A program made the translations under genes and the position numbers. Below, piece by piece: positions 1-9,978 of a DNA stretch of 64,000 nucleotides. The stretch comes from Pseudanabaena sp. FACHB-1998 (GTDB lineage: Bacteria; Cyanobacteriota; Cyanobacteriia; Pseudanabaenales; Pseudanabaenaceae). The stretch covers positions 1-64,000 of the forward strand of contig NZ_JACJQA010000006.1 in NCBI RefSeq assembly GCF_014696355.1, written 5' to 3'. The notes beneath the pieces were generated by a model that was not told the origin of the DNA, made no database searches, and saw only the letters and a list, made by a program, of their open reading frames with translations. Every line of letters begins with the position of its first letter. Position 1 is the first letter of the stretch.

Positions 1-108
1 AAACTAAACTCAATCACTTTGCTCTCAAGTCTAAACTCTACTTCAATGCTATTAGGGCTAGTTTCTCTCAACTCCAAAAACTGGCTATTCCTTCCACGTA
101 ACATCAGT
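1..108 (+). mobile_element. 3' end of an insertion sequence (right terminal repeat at 92-108)
   Basis: The last 17 bases, ttccacgtaacatcagt, are identical to the terminal inverted repeat of the miniature element at 15589-15730. The sequence upstream is open in one frame and ends at a TAA inside this repeat, as is common for compact IS transposase genes. Immediately downstream the Wzz/BY-kinase reading frame begins in the middle of a membrane helix. I infer that an IS lies mostly to the left of the window and has inserted into the kinase gene. The IS family cannot be named from 108 bases. Confidence 0.55.
3..101 (+). CDS. probable transposase C-terminus (partial, runs off left edge)
   Basis: A 32-codon open frame enters from the left edge and stops at the TAA at 99-101, inside the terminal repeat. 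The translated piece is rich in Lys, Leu and Phe and ends QLQKLAIPST. It resembles the tail of DDE transposases in style only; there is too little to assign a family. An alternative is that it is the Wzz periplasmic part of the downstream kinase interrupted by a stop codon. The shared terminal repeat makes the IS reading more likely. Confidence 0.35.
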   Translation, partial: TKLNHFALKSKLYFNAIRASFSQLQKLAIPST

Positions 109-134
109 TACTAGGTGTAGTTGCAGGTTTATTT

Positions 135-983
135 TTGGGTGGTGCGGCTGCTTTTATTAGGGATATGCAAGACGATACGGTGCGTACCTATGACGAGCTA
201 GAGCAACAAATTTCTTCGCTATCTTTGTTAGGGATGACTCCTCAATACTTTCAAGCTGAGGAATCTAACTCCAATTTCTTGCCTCAGTTCCTCAAAGGAC
301 AGTCGGTATCACCCCTCACCATTGAGATCGTCCAATGGCTTCCCTTTAGAGAGTCTCTAGACCTAATCTATAAAAATATTCAGCTTAATAGTTATTCTCA
401 AGAATCACCTGTGCGATCGCTAGTAATTACCTCGGCATTACCAGGAGAAGGTAAATCAACCATTGCCCTTGGTTTAGCTACCTGTGCGGCGAGATTACAC
501 AAACGGGTATTACTGATTGATGCGGACATGCGATCGCCGACTCTCCATAAAAAGCTCAATTTGCCCAACGATAGAGGGCTATCCACCTTACTAGCAAGCA
601 ACGGTAATATCGATAGCCGCGATGTAATTCAGTCATCTAACTCCACGATCGATATTCTGACCGCAGGCCCCATTCCGAGCGACTCAGTGACCTTGCTAAG
701 TTCAGAATGGATGCAAAAACTAATCAGTAGGTTCGAGCAAGAGTACGATCTGGTAATTATTGACTCACCTCCAGTTCTCGGAACGGTGGACACGATTCAA
801 ATCGCCTCATGTAGCGGTGGTGTGGTTGCCGTTGGGCGGATAGATCGCATTACTCGTGGGGAGTTCTCACAGGCCATCTCTGTGCTTCAGAAATTAAATC
901 TGATCGGCGTAATTGCTAACGCAGTGAAGGAATTACCCCATAGTTATAAGTCTGTGGATGAAGATGATGAGGAAGATGAGTAA
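135..983 (+). CDS. Wzz/BY-kinase C-terminal half (tyrosine autokinase of exopolysaccharide export), 5' end lost
   Basis: Cytoplasmic P-loop kinase of the CpsD/Wzc family, which controls polysaccharide polymerisation and export. Visible motifs are Walker A ALPGEGKST at 101-109, Walker A' LLIDADMR at 126-133 and Walker B LVIIDSPP at 206-213. The frame is open from about 102, and its first codons encode the end of a membrane helix (LLGVVAGLFLGG), so the protein once continued upstream into a Wzz domain. The TTG at 135 is only the first available start and has no ribosome binding site. The usual Tyr-rich tail is replaced by an acidic tail (EDDEEDE) with a single Tyr. The gene is probably inactivated or reduced to a free kinase domain. 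Confidence 0.7.
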   Translation: MGGAAAFIRDMQDDTVRTYDELEQQISSLSLLGMTPQYFQAEESNSNFLPQFLKGQSVSPLTIEIVQWLPFRESLDLIYKNIQLNSYSQESPVRSLVITSALPGEGKSTIALGLATCAARLHKRVLLIDADMRSPTLHKKLNLPNDRGLSTLLASNGNIDSRDVIQSSNSTIDILTAGPIPSDSVTLLSSEWMQKLISRFEQEYDLVIIDSPPVLGTVDTIQIASCSGGVVAVGRIDRITRGEFSQAISVLQKLNLIGVIANAVKELPHSYKSVDEDDEEDE

Positions 984-1029
984 AAAAGAAGGGCAGTGCT
1001 GGAGAATTACAGCACTGCCCTTCTTTTTT
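982..1029 (+). terminator. Rho-independent terminator after the BY-kinase gene
   Basis: A 19-bp stem at 982-1000 and 1011-1029 with a 10-base loop (ggagaattac) starts two bases after the coding region and ends in a T run. It lacks the GGCGC centre seen in most palindromes of this window. Confidence 0.8.
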
Positions 1030-1489
1030 GATTTATGCTTTGCACAAAAAAATCGTTTTCTGTCAAAAATATAAACTACGCTCAAACCCTTTGATTTCAA
1101 AGGGTTTACTTTTGTTTAGCTGTATTTAAACCGAAAAAACGAAAAAAGAATATAACTTTTATATAACTTTTGTTATGACCTTTTAGTAACTTCTAGTAGT
1201 TGCTATGTCTATGGAATTGATAGATAAAGGTAAACAACAAAGTCAGAACCTAACTCTAAAAGCATTGAAGTTAAATTCATGCTCATTTAGTTAAATTCGA
1301 TGTACTCAGCTAGTTACTTCTATTCACTTAGCCCTATCTAGTGATTTTCCTAATTAGTTAAGTGCATTTGATATCTAGAGTTCCCGTAATACTCCTACTA
1401 CTTGCTGGAACTCTGATTCATATCCAAAACATTGTAGTAAACCAGTAGCAGCAAATCTAAGAGACATAAGTTTTAGTTAGAGGAAAGAT
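1030..1489. other. intergenic region upstream of the sugar transferase gene
   Basis: This AT-rich 460-base stretch has no credible gene. It contains one hairpin at 1084-1107 (an 11-bp stem, aaaccctttga, 2-base loop) followed by T-rich sequence, which could be a weak terminator or leader attenuator. The rest shows no recognisable element apart from the ribosome binding site gaggaaag at 1480-1487. Confidence 0.5.
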
Positions 1490-2443
1490 ATGACAGGTCT
1501 TGTTGTAGACAAAATTCAAACAGCTAAACTTACAGAAAGATTGCAAGTTACAGATAGTCTGGAAAAAGTTGCTTACATGGTTAAATTCTGTAAGTTAATC
1601 CTGAAGCAATCCAGATTATTCTTAAAAAAACTCTTTGTTAGAGACTTAAAGTTACCTCAGATCGCCGCGATCGCCGCCCGAATTTTTACCTTTAATACTT
1701 CTAAACTTGGTGATAATAGTTATGTCACTGTTGATCCTGAAGTAGGCGAAGCCCGACTAAAGCGCTTAGCTAATAGCTATGAAGCTAGAAATAAATGTGT
1801 TTCTCTAAAGTTGCCCCATGCTAGCGAACTACCTCAAAATGACAAGGTAGTATCTTGGAGCCTCAAGCGCTTATTTGATTGGCTAGCAGCTTTGACTATT
1901 TTGATGGTACTTAGCCCTGTTATGTTGAGCTTAGCCACCATAATTTCCCTTAATTCAAAGGGTCCCATCTTTTTTCATCAATGGCGTGTTGGTGAAAATG
2001 GCAGACTTTTTCGGATTATCAAGTTCCGTACCATGATTACTGATGCTGATAAGCTTCATCACCTAGTCATGAGTGGTCAGACAGGTTTACATAAGTGCGA
2101 AGACGATCCTCGGATCACTTCTGTAGGTCGGTGGATGAGGAAATATAGCTTGGATGAGCTACCTCAGCTTTTTAATGTCTTACGAGGCGAAATGAGCCTT
2201 GTGGGCCCTCGACCTTGGGCTTTGTACGATGCTTTACGCATTAGTGGCAGTGGTAAAAGAAGGCTAAATTCTTTGCCTGGAGTTACAGGTGCTTGGCAAG
2301 TGAGCGCTCGTTCTACCATGCTCGATCTAGATGCAGTCACGGAATGTGATTTGAGCTATCTTCGTAATTGGACAATCTGGTCAGATTTGAAGATATTGCT
2401 CATGACTGTTCCTAAGGTTTTATCTGGATTTGGTGCTTTCTAA
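1490..2443 (+). CDS. polyprenyl-phosphate sugar-1-phosphate transferase
   Basis: Bacterial sugar transferase of the WcaJ/WbaP type, which moves a sugar phosphate from a nucleotide sugar to a lipid carrier and starts exopolysaccharide or O-antigen repeat-unit assembly. The catalytic domain is in the last 190 residues: a hydrophobic helix at about 133-158, KFRTM at 178-182, and the signature DELPQLFNVLRGEMSLVGP at 222-240. The first 120 residues are unlike the usual multi-helix N-terminus and have no clear domain. The start has a good ribosome binding site (gaggaaag, 2 bases upstream of ATG). The neighbouring BY-kinase fits the same pathway. Confidence 0.9.
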   Translation: MTGLVVDKIQTAKLTERLQVTDSLEKVAYMVKFCKLILKQSRLFLKKLFVRDLKLPQIAAIAARIFTFNTSKLGDNSYVTVDPEVGEARLKRLANSYEARNKCVSLKLPHASELPQNDKVVSWSLKRLFDWLAALTILMVLSPVMLSLATIISLNSKGPIFFHQWRVGENGRLFRIIKFRTMITDADKLHHLVMSGQTGLHKCEDDPRITSVGRWMRKYSLDELPQLFNVLRGEMSLVGPRPWALYDALRISGSGKRRLNSLPGVTGAWQVSARSTMLDLDAVTECDLSYLRNWTIWSDLKILLMTVPKVLSGFGAF

Positions 2444-2570
2444 TAGCAGATATATTTAGACGATTTTCTAACTTTTTCTTATCAAGTCTGACTAGTTAGC
2501 CTAATTTCGTCACTTACATTTCAAGGTTTGCCTATGTTTTTACATGGGCTTTTTTTATTTTTGGACATAA

Positions 2571-2609
2571 AAAGAAGAACTGCGGCGCTTAGCGCCGCAG
2601 TTCTTCTTT
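2571..2609. terminator. palindromic bidirectional terminator, conserved GGCGC centre
   Basis: A 19-bp perfect stem (aaagaagaactgcggcgct) closes on a 1-base spacer between two convergent genes. The centre gcggcgc-tta-gcgccgc is the family core; the arms are unique to this locus. Confidence 0.75.
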
Positions 2610-2623
2610 GAGAGTTTTATAGC

Positions 2624-3913
<1,290 letters not shown>

Positions 3914-4056
3914 CTATTCCTTTAATGATTAAGTGAAGCTATTCGCTTCAATCTTACAGTTTTGCGATGCCCCGTTGCTTAAATGTTAGGTTCTCATTAA
4001 AAAAATTGACAAATGAGGCTTTTACCCCATTAGTAAACTTTTATACCTATAAACTC

Positions 4057-4095
4057 AAAAGAGAGGGGCGGCACAAAGCACCGCCCCTCTCTTTT
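4057..4095. repeat. palindrome of the GGCGC-core family (variant core), right arm interrupted
   Basis: A 15-bp stem (aaaagagaggggcgg and its complement) with centre cacaaagca. The outer part of the right arm continues at 4236-4249 (ctctcttttgggttt), beyond the inserted miniature element. Without that element the palindrome would read from about 4051 through aaactcaaaagagagg and back. Confidence 0.7.
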
Positions 4096-4096
4096 G

Positions 4097-4235
4097 GCGT
4101 TCCTATACTTGACACACCAAATATCCAGAACCCACTCTAACTCCCCCTTGGAAGGGGGAGAACTCAGACTTCCCTCCTTCCAAGGGGGGACTGAGGGGGG
4201 TAAGAATTTGTAAAGTGTGTCAAGTATATGAACGC
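4097..4235. mobile_element. MITE A (139 bp) with 10-bp target duplication
   Basis: Terminal inverted repeats of about 20 bp (gcgttcctatacttgacaca at the left; right end complementary with one mismatch) flank a G/C-rich core at about 4135-4202. The element is bounded by direct copies of ctctcttttg at 4087-4096 and 4236-4245, the target-site duplication. It has no coding capacity. The core is nearly the same as in the element at 20131-20272, but the terminal repeats differ. Confidence 0.85.
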
Positions 4236-4249
4236 CTCTCTTTTGGGTT

Positions 4250-4627
4250 TTATTCGTGTCTTCCAAAAACTTGTTCATCTAGTTTTCTAATTCTTTCAAT
4301 CATGATTTTCATCACATTGATTGAAAAATAGGGAGTCTGTTGGACTAAATAAGTAAAACGTTTTTGATCGACGGGAACCAGCTTGCACTCAGTCTTGGCG
4401 ATCGCGGTGGCACTGCGAGGAGTCGCATCAATTAGAGCCATTTCGCCAACAATCCCCCCTGCACCCGTCGTATCCACAAGGTTGCCCTCGATAGAAATTT
4501 CCACTTCACCTTCAATGATGGCGTACATATAGTTAGCTGTTTCACCCTTTTGAAAGATGACTTGACCTGCGGGAATAGTCACAAAATCCTTAGCATTTTT
4601 AAACAAATCAATTGTAGTCAAAATCAA
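4250..4627 (-). CDS. single-domain cyclic-nucleotide-binding protein
   Basis: CAP_ED-type cNMP-binding domain with no HTH or other output domain (125 residues). The phosphate-binding cassette is visible as VGEMALIDATPRSATAIA (about 61-78), including the conserved Glu and Arg that contact the phosphate and ribose. A short helix-rich C-terminus follows. Two adenylate cyclases lie in the same window, so cAMP is a plausible ligand (inference). The start is one of two TTG codons; the second, six bases in, has better spacing from gggag. The stop lies just beyond MITE A. Confidence 0.85.
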   Translation of the reverse strand: MILTTIDLFKNAKDFVTIPAGQVIFQKGETANYMYAIIEGEVEISIEGNLVDTTGAGGIVGEMALIDATPRSATAIAKTECKLVPVDQKRFTYLVQQTPYFSINVMKIMIERIRKLDEQVFGRHE

Positions 4628-4763
4628 ACTCCCTTCAATGCAAAATTAAATAAAAATATCAGTTAAATCATCATGATTTGAGTTGTTCGTTCTGAGGTTA
4701 AGCAAAAGTTAATTTAAGGTTAAAGATAGTTTGGTTTTCGAGCTTTGGCGACTCACCAAACTC

Positions 4764-5525
4764 CTAGAATCTCCATAATTGGGCAATAATAACCGCGATC
4801 GCTGCGCCAATTGTGGTATTAATGCCATTAACTAGCTCATTGGTGAGCCAGTCGTATTTTTCTTGAAAGGTTGCCCCGATCAGGCTTTCGATATTGGTGG
4901 CGATAAAGGCGGCGATCGCACACCAGAGCAACTCCCAAGGACTAGTGAGTAAGCCGACGGCTAAGGCGATCGCCGCCATAATTACAGATCCGAATAGACC
5001 CGCGATCGTGCCTTCGAGACTGACTGCCCCTTCGGTTCCCGCAGGTACTGGTTTGAGTGTAGTGATTAAAAAAGTACTTTTGCCGTAAGCTTTGCCAATT
5101 TCGCTGGCGGTTGTGTCGGCGAGTTTGGTGCTAAGACTGGCAGTATAGGCTAAGAGCCATAATGGATTAGGGGCGATCGCTTGACCTATAGCGCATATAG
5201 TCCCAGTCGCTGCCGAACCCCATAAATTTTCAGGACCCCTTGCTCCATCTCGCTTTTCGGCGATGCCCTTGGCTTCTTTGATATCTTTGCCAATGCGTGT
5301 AACCCCCGAACCCAAGATGAGATAGCTTAGAATTACTGCATAACCTTGCCAACCCAAGCAGCCCCAGATGGTCACTCCTAAAACAAAGGCATGGTAGATG
5401 CCTGCGGTGGTTAAGACTTTGCGAGGTAGTAATAGGGCGATCGCTCCAAGGATAAAATTTAAGGCGATCGCGATTAACCAATTCTGCATTAACCAATTTT
5501 GGACAATTGGGAAACTATTTATCAT
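4764..5525 (-). CDS. DUF92 family membrane protein, VTE6-like (phytyl-phosphate kinase)
   Basis: Integral membrane protein of the TIGR00297/DUF92 family. Plant VTE6 and its cyanobacterial relatives phosphorylate phytyl phosphate, recycling phytol from chlorophyll for tocopherol synthesis. The family signature is clear: STKLADTTASEIGKAYGK followed by VPAGTEGAVSLEGTIAG. Around six hydrophobic segments are visible. I chose the ATG at 5525 (MINSFPIV), preceded by aggatt, over an upstream TTG. The family assignment is firm; the reaction is known from homologues. Confidence 0.85.
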   Translation of the reverse strand: MINSFPIVQNWLMQNWLIAIALNFILGAIALLLPRKVLTTAGIYHAFVLGVTIWGCLGWQGYAVILSYLILGSGVTRIGKDIKEAKGIAEKRDGARGPENLWGSAATGTICAIGQAIAPNPLWLLAYTASLSTKLADTTASEIGKAYGKSTFLITTLKPVPAGTEGAVSLEGTIAGLFGSVIMAAIALAVGLLTSPWELLWCAIAAFIATNIESLIGATFQEKYDWLTNELVNGINTTIGAAIAVIIAQLWRF

Positions 5526-5615
5526 GGGAGTTAATCCTAATACTAAATACAAGTGGGCTGATGCGTTACTGTGCAGCTTACAAGCTAATCCTAATCCCTA
5601 TTTGAGCATTCCGAA

Positions 5616-6248
5616 ATGACAGAAGCATTTGAACAATTTTTGGGAAATTTTCGGTGGATGGGTTGGAATCTTTTTTTAGCCCTCATCCCTTGCTTATTGA
5701 GCTTTGTTTTATTTCATCGGCGATCGCCCAGAAGCCTACCTCAAAACTTGATATGGTGGCTAGGCTTAATAGTTTTTATCTTATTTTTACCCAATGCTCC
5801 CTATATCCTGACCGATATTATTCATTTTGTGGACGATACGCGATCGCTAGATATTTCACCTAATGGGGTAATTTTTGTCTTAATTCCGCAGTACATGGTA
5901 TTTATGCTCTTAGGCTTTCAATGCTATGTGGTTTCCCTGCTGAAGCTGACTCAATATTTAAACTGGGTACGTTTAAGTAGATACATCCCGTTTATGGAAG
6001 TTGCTATCAGTTTTGCCTGTGCGATCGGCGTATATTGGGGCAGATTTAATCGTTTAAATAGCTGGCATGTGCTGACGCAACCACGTCGAGTTATTCAAGA
6101 TGCGCTTAGTAACTTCAGTAACGCGGAATTCTTTTTAGGTACATTTCTATTTTTTGTGGTTTTTACCAGTCTCTATTACGTTTTCAAAGGGATTAATCTG
6201 GCGATCGCCTATTACTGGCACAATCGCAATAACCAAGTTTCCATCTAG
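5616..6248 (+). CDS. DUF1361 membrane protein
   Basis: A 210-residue protein with about six hydrophobic segments. The DUF1361 hallmarks are the start NFRWMGWNLFLALIP, the motif LPNAPYILTDIIHF (about 67-80), and WGRFNRLNSWHVLTQP (about 142-157). Function is unknown. It is divergent from the DUF92 gene, so the 90 bases between 5525 and 5616 probably hold both promoters. It ends about 20 bases before a strong palindromic terminator. Confidence 0.85.
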   Translation: MTEAFEQFLGNFRWMGWNLFLALIPCLLSFVLFHRRSPRSLPQNLIWWLGLIVFILFLPNAPYILTDIIHFVDDTRSLDISPNGVIFVLIPQYMVFMLLGFQCYVVSLLKLTQYLNWVRLSRYIPFMEVAISFACAIGVYWGRFNRLNSWHVLTQPRRVIQDALSNFSNAEFFLGTFLFFVVFTSLYYVFKGINLAIAYYWHNRNNQVSI

Positions 6249-6267
6249 CAATGCAAGGGCTTCTCTG

Positions 6268-6310
6268 TCTGATAAAAGAGGCGGCGCTTCGCGCCGCCTC
6301 TTTTATCAGA
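6268..6310. terminator. palindromic bidirectional terminator, conserved GGCGC centre
   Basis: A perfect 20-bp stem (tctgataaaagaggcggcgc) with loop ttc, between the convergent DUF1361 and cyclase genes. Arms are unique to this site. Confidence 0.85.
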
Positions 6311-6321
6311 TAAGGGTTTTG

Positions 6322-9321
6322 TTAACTAGCAATATTTACGGTCTTTATATCTAATATTTCCGCCGACGATATTTGAGGCTTGCTATCTAGCAACATATAA
6401 GTATCCATTTCGCCTCGACCCTTGATAAATATTTTGCCTCGATGCCAAAAAGAATATTTATCCTTGAGTAACTCATAGGTGGACTCCGTAACTTGAATCC
6501 CGCCAGCTAAGCCGTGGGACTCCATCCGACTCGCAATATTCACCGCATCACCCCAGAGATCGTAAATAAATTTACGAATCCCAATTACACCAGCAACCAC
6601 CGCACCCGTATTAATGCCGATTCTGAGGCGGAAAGTTGTATCGTCACCACGTTTAAATTTCGTTATTTCGCTTTGCATTGCTAAAGCCATTTCGGCGATC
6701 GCCTCGGCATGGTCAGGGCGATAGGTGGGCAAACCACCAACGACCATGTAAGCATCGCCGATGGTTTTAATTTTTTCTAAGCCCAAGCGATCGGCAAGAA
6801 GATCAAAAGAAGAGAAAATTTCGTTGAGCATCTTCACTAATTCGCTGGGCGATACTTGAGTGGAGAGGGAAGTGAAATCCACTATATCGGCAAATAAAAT
6901 AGTCACATTATCGGATCTCGAGGCGATCGCATTGTTACCCAACTTCAATTGATGGACGATCGCCTTAGGCAGAATATTTAACAATAAATTTTCTGACTTT
7001 TCCTGTTCCGCTTTAAGCGCCTGCTCTGAATGCTTGCGCTCGGTAATATCTTGGACGATCCCTTCATAGGAGAGGAAATTACCATGTTGATCGTAATTAG
7101 CTCTTGCGTTAATCAAAATCCAAATAATGCTGCGATCGCGCTTATAAGCTAAAGCCTCGAAACTTGCGAGGGAACCATTAATTTTCATTTGCAATAGAAA
7201 TTCTTGATATTGCTCAGGATCAACAAAGAGGCGATATTCATCCAGAGCAATCCCCGTTAATAACTCCGTAGGCGATTCATAGCCATAGATCTTGGCAAGG
7301 GCAGGATTAGCATTGATATAGCAACCATCAGGTTGAGCTTGAAAGATCCCCTCAATGGCATGTTCAAAGATGCTGCGATACTTCTCTTCCGCTTGGCGGA
7401 GCGACTCCTCAATTTGTTTCTGATGACTAATATCCACAATTACGCCATCCCAAATCGTATCGCCATTGTCACTACGGTGCGGCTGGGAAATAATGCGTAC
7501 CCATTTCACCTTCTCAAATAAACTGGAAACTCGATATTCATGCTCAAAAAAACTTAATGCTTGAGCAGATTGATGCACAATCTCCGTAAGTTTAGCCCGA
7601 TCTTCGGGATGCGCCATATCAAATACCCATTCCAAATGCTCCGTAAACTCTTCGACAGAGATCCCAAAAATCTCCTGAGTGCGCGGGCTGATATAGGGCA
7701 TCGAAACTTCGCCGTCGGGATGTAACACCGCACGATAGACCACTCCCGGCACATTATCCGCGATCGCCGAAAAGCGTTGTTGACTTTCTCGCAGCAAATT
7801 TTCAGCCTGTTGGCGTTCAGCCGCCTCATTTTGCAGACGCTTAATGGTTTTTTGTAATTGTTGCGTGCGCTGCTCAATACGCTGCTCTAAAAGTTCATTG
7901 GCATTACGCAAAGCCCCTTCCACATTCAATAAGTCAGACTGGGCTTTGAGCAACCGTTGATTTGCCTTAAACATTTTAGACATCGCAGCGCGAGTAATTT
8001 CGGGCGCAAGCTGATTGCGACCCTTGCCCTTACCGCGCCCCAAAAGCTCAGCGATCGTAAACTCTAATTCTTGAGCATCCCTCTCCAATTGCCAGCTTTG
8101 TTGAATCCCTTGTGTAATATCCGCCAACATATCGATTACCACCGATGAGCTATTGGATTGCAGCTCCTCTACTCCTAACCAAGGCAAAGGCTTGATCGGC
8201 TCGACCGTATAAATAATTTCCAGCTTGCCCGTTGAGGCAACCTCCGCCATCCGACAGGCGGTCGAAATATGTTGATTGCGCTCAACTATGACTTTCCCCA
8301 TAGGCGCTAAATAACTTTGCCCTAAAATAGCCTGTCTAACTTGAGCCGATTCAAAGCTTTGGGCTGTTTCCACCGCCTGTTTCCATACAAATATTTGGGC
8401 ATAGGCGGTGTGCATCGATGCATTAACAGCAGGCGGATGCCCTTTGTTTGCCCCAAACCACACCTTAGCCTTATCTAAAAAAGTTTGGTTTTGAGTATTT
8501 TCTAAACTCTGAAAGTAATTATTGCTAGCTAAATGACCAACCAGTGAGGAAGGATAAATACTTAGGCAAAGCTCTTGGAGTTCTACATCCGATAAACGGA
8601 GCGACAACACAGGAATTTCCTTCGGCTTGATCTCGGCGATCGCATATTGCTGCAAAAAATTAATTGATTGCTCTGGCGATAGGGTACTAATGACTATATC
8701 GGGCTTAATATTCTTGATTTTGGCGATATTGTCGTGATAGACCGAAATATCATGGGGTGCATAGTCTTCACACAATAAAAAGCCTTGATTCTGCTTGATT
8801 TGAGCGCGAATAATTTTGCTAACTGTCCGCGAATAGATCCCATCTGTACCAATTAGATAAACGCGATCGCCTTTGTTTTGCAACACCCAATTAATCGCAG
8901 GCAAAACTACTTGATTTGGGCAAGCTCCCATATAGAAAACATTTTTAGAACATTCCAGTCCTTCATAGGCGTAGGGATACCAAAGTTGAGCTTGGTAATT
9001 GTCTAAGAGAGGGATGATACTTTTACGAGCTGACGCAGTCCCCCCACCAAAAAGAGTTTTAACGCCTAAATCTGCTAACAAATATCGGGCGTGAGCAGCA
9101 ATATTTTGATCTAAGGCGGCTATATCCGTGACGATTGGCTCGATTGTGCGTCCTAACACACCACCTGATTGATTAATTTCGGCGATCGCCATCAAAGCTG
9201 CATCTTTCACAGGCATTTCTCTCGCACTTAGCTTGCCAGTGAGGAAATGCATAATTCCAACTTGTACGACATCAGTCCCATGATTACTTTCAGTATTGAA
9301 GGACTTAGTCTCTTGAGTCAT
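6322..9321 (-). CDS. adenylate cyclase with ABC-type substrate-binding domain and two PAS domains
   Basis: A class III cyclase making cAMP from ATP. Domain order: a Peripla_BP_5-like domain of the urea/amide receptor type (about 20-385), a coiled coil (430-505), two PAS domains (about 505-625 and 635-755), then the cyclase (about 800-975). Metal-binding D812 (FADIVDFT) and D856 (KTIGDAYM), adenine-selecting K850 and D921 (FIYDLWGD), and N928/R932 are all present, so it should be active and ATP-specific. There is no signal peptide or membrane helix, so the receptor domain should lie in the cytoplasm, unlike a normal transporter protein. The ATG is preceded by aaggagc. Confidence 0.9.
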   Translation of the reverse strand: MTQETKSFNTESNHGTDVVQVGIMHFLTGKLSAREMPVKDAALMAIAEINQSGGVLGRTIEPIVTDIAALDQNIAAHARYLLADLGVKTLFGGGTASARKSIIPLLDNYQAQLWYPYAYEGLECSKNVFYMGACPNQVVLPAINWVLQNKGDRVYLIGTDGIYSRTVSKIIRAQIKQNQGFLLCEDYAPHDISVYHDNIAKIKNIKPDIVISTLSPEQSINFLQQYAIAEIKPKEIPVLSLRLSDVELQELCLSIYPSSLVGHLASNNYFQSLENTQNQTFLDKAKVWFGANKGHPPAVNASMHTAYAQIFVWKQAVETAQSFESAQVRQAILGQSYLAPMGKVIVERNQHISTACRMAEVASTGKLEIIYTVEPIKPLPWLGVEELQSNSSSVVIDMLADITQGIQQSWQLERDAQELEFTIAELLGRGKGKGRNQLAPEITRAAMSKMFKANQRLLKAQSDLLNVEGALRNANELLEQRIEQRTQQLQKTIKRLQNEAAERQQAENLLRESQQRFSAIADNVPGVVYRAVLHPDGEVSMPYISPRTQEIFGISVEEFTEHLEWVFDMAHPEDRAKLTEIVHQSAQALSFFEHEYRVSSLFEKVKWVRIISQPHRSDNGDTIWDGVIVDISHQKQIEESLRQAEEKYRSIFEHAIEGIFQAQPDGCYINANPALAKIYGYESPTELLTGIALDEYRLFVDPEQYQEFLLQMKINGSLASFEALAYKRDRSIIWILINARANYDQHGNFLSYEGIVQDITERKHSEQALKAEQEKSENLLLNILPKAIVHQLKLGNNAIASRSDNVTILFADIVDFTSLSTQVSPSELVKMLNEIFSSFDLLADRLGLEKIKTIGDAYMVVGGLPTYRPDHAEAIAEMALAMQSEITKFKRGDDTTFRLRIGINTGAVVAGVIGIRKFIYDLWGDAVNIASRMESHGLAGGIQVTESTYELLKDKYSFWHRGKIFIKGRGEMDTYMLLDSKPQISSAEILDIKTVNIAS

Positions 9322-9439
9322 GATGGTCGAAGCTCCTTACATTAACTTAATATCCTTACCTTGATGTGAACTGTGCTGAGCTAGAAGAAAGACTACTCGG
9401 CTGGGAGTCATCCAACATTCCCTAAAGGTTTGGCAATTT

Positions 9440-9500
9440 AATAAAGAACCAATTTTTGATGACGTGGCGAAGCCGTGCTATCAAAAATTGGTTCTTTATT
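9440..9500. repeat. long palindrome, member of a two-copy repeat (other copy at 32987-33048)
   Basis: A 20-bp perfect stem (aataaagaaccaatttttga) encloses a loop with a short ggcgaagcc centre. The flanks are also shared with the copy at 32987-33048: caattta upstream and tacggc(g/a)aagc downstream. Confidence 0.75.
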
Positions 9501-9618
9501 TTACGGCGAAGCTCTTGCGACATAAAGCGTCGTAATTACCTTGGGGATTTTGGCTTTTGACTATACCTATATCACTCATATTAAGTCTTTCTCAAAAGTG
9601 TAATTTGATTTTAATAGG

Positions 9619-9703
9619 ACTTACGCATCGCTTAGATAGGATGGGGACTTAGCGCATGTCCTATCTAACTCAAATTCAGTAAATTCATTAGCATTGCGTA
9701 AGT
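9619..9703. repeat. short inverted-repeat element
   Basis: Ends acttacgcatcgc and its near complement gcattgcgtaagt enclose an inner hairpin (ttagataggat ... atgtcctatctaa). It resembles a miniature element, but no flanking duplication is evident. Confidence 0.45.
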
Positions 9704-9927
9704 AATATTTAATTTAAGAATCAGGTAAGTTATTAAATTAACGAAAAATATACGTGCAAAGTGAATTGTTAAGCTCTAATTTAGCTTGATTTATATCAAA
9801 CTAGGTTCCGCGAAATGGCTCAAACTACGAATTTTTAGCTATAGTCACTCCAGTCAGGACGCAAAACTTCTTAGATAGTTGCGAAGCTTCCCTGTGAATA
9901 ATTGTTGCCATTCTGTCTAGGATACAA

Positions 9928-9978
9928 AACCCAAGAAGTGAATTGCGGCACGAAGCGCCGCAATTCACTTCTTGGGTT
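9928..9978. terminator. palindrome with GGCGC-type centre, downstream of the hybrid kinase gene
   Basis: A perfect 22-bp stem (aacccaagaagtgaattgcg then gc) with loop acgaagc. It lies 94 bases past the stop codon of the minus-strand kinase gene and could terminate it. Confidence 0.7.

Noticed and set aside
4030-4278. 82-codon open frame on the minus strand between eno and the cNMP-binding gene
   Set aside because: It reads straight through MITE A and the palindrome; the translation is repeat-derived (PPSVPPWKEGSLSSPPSKGE) and has no protein character.
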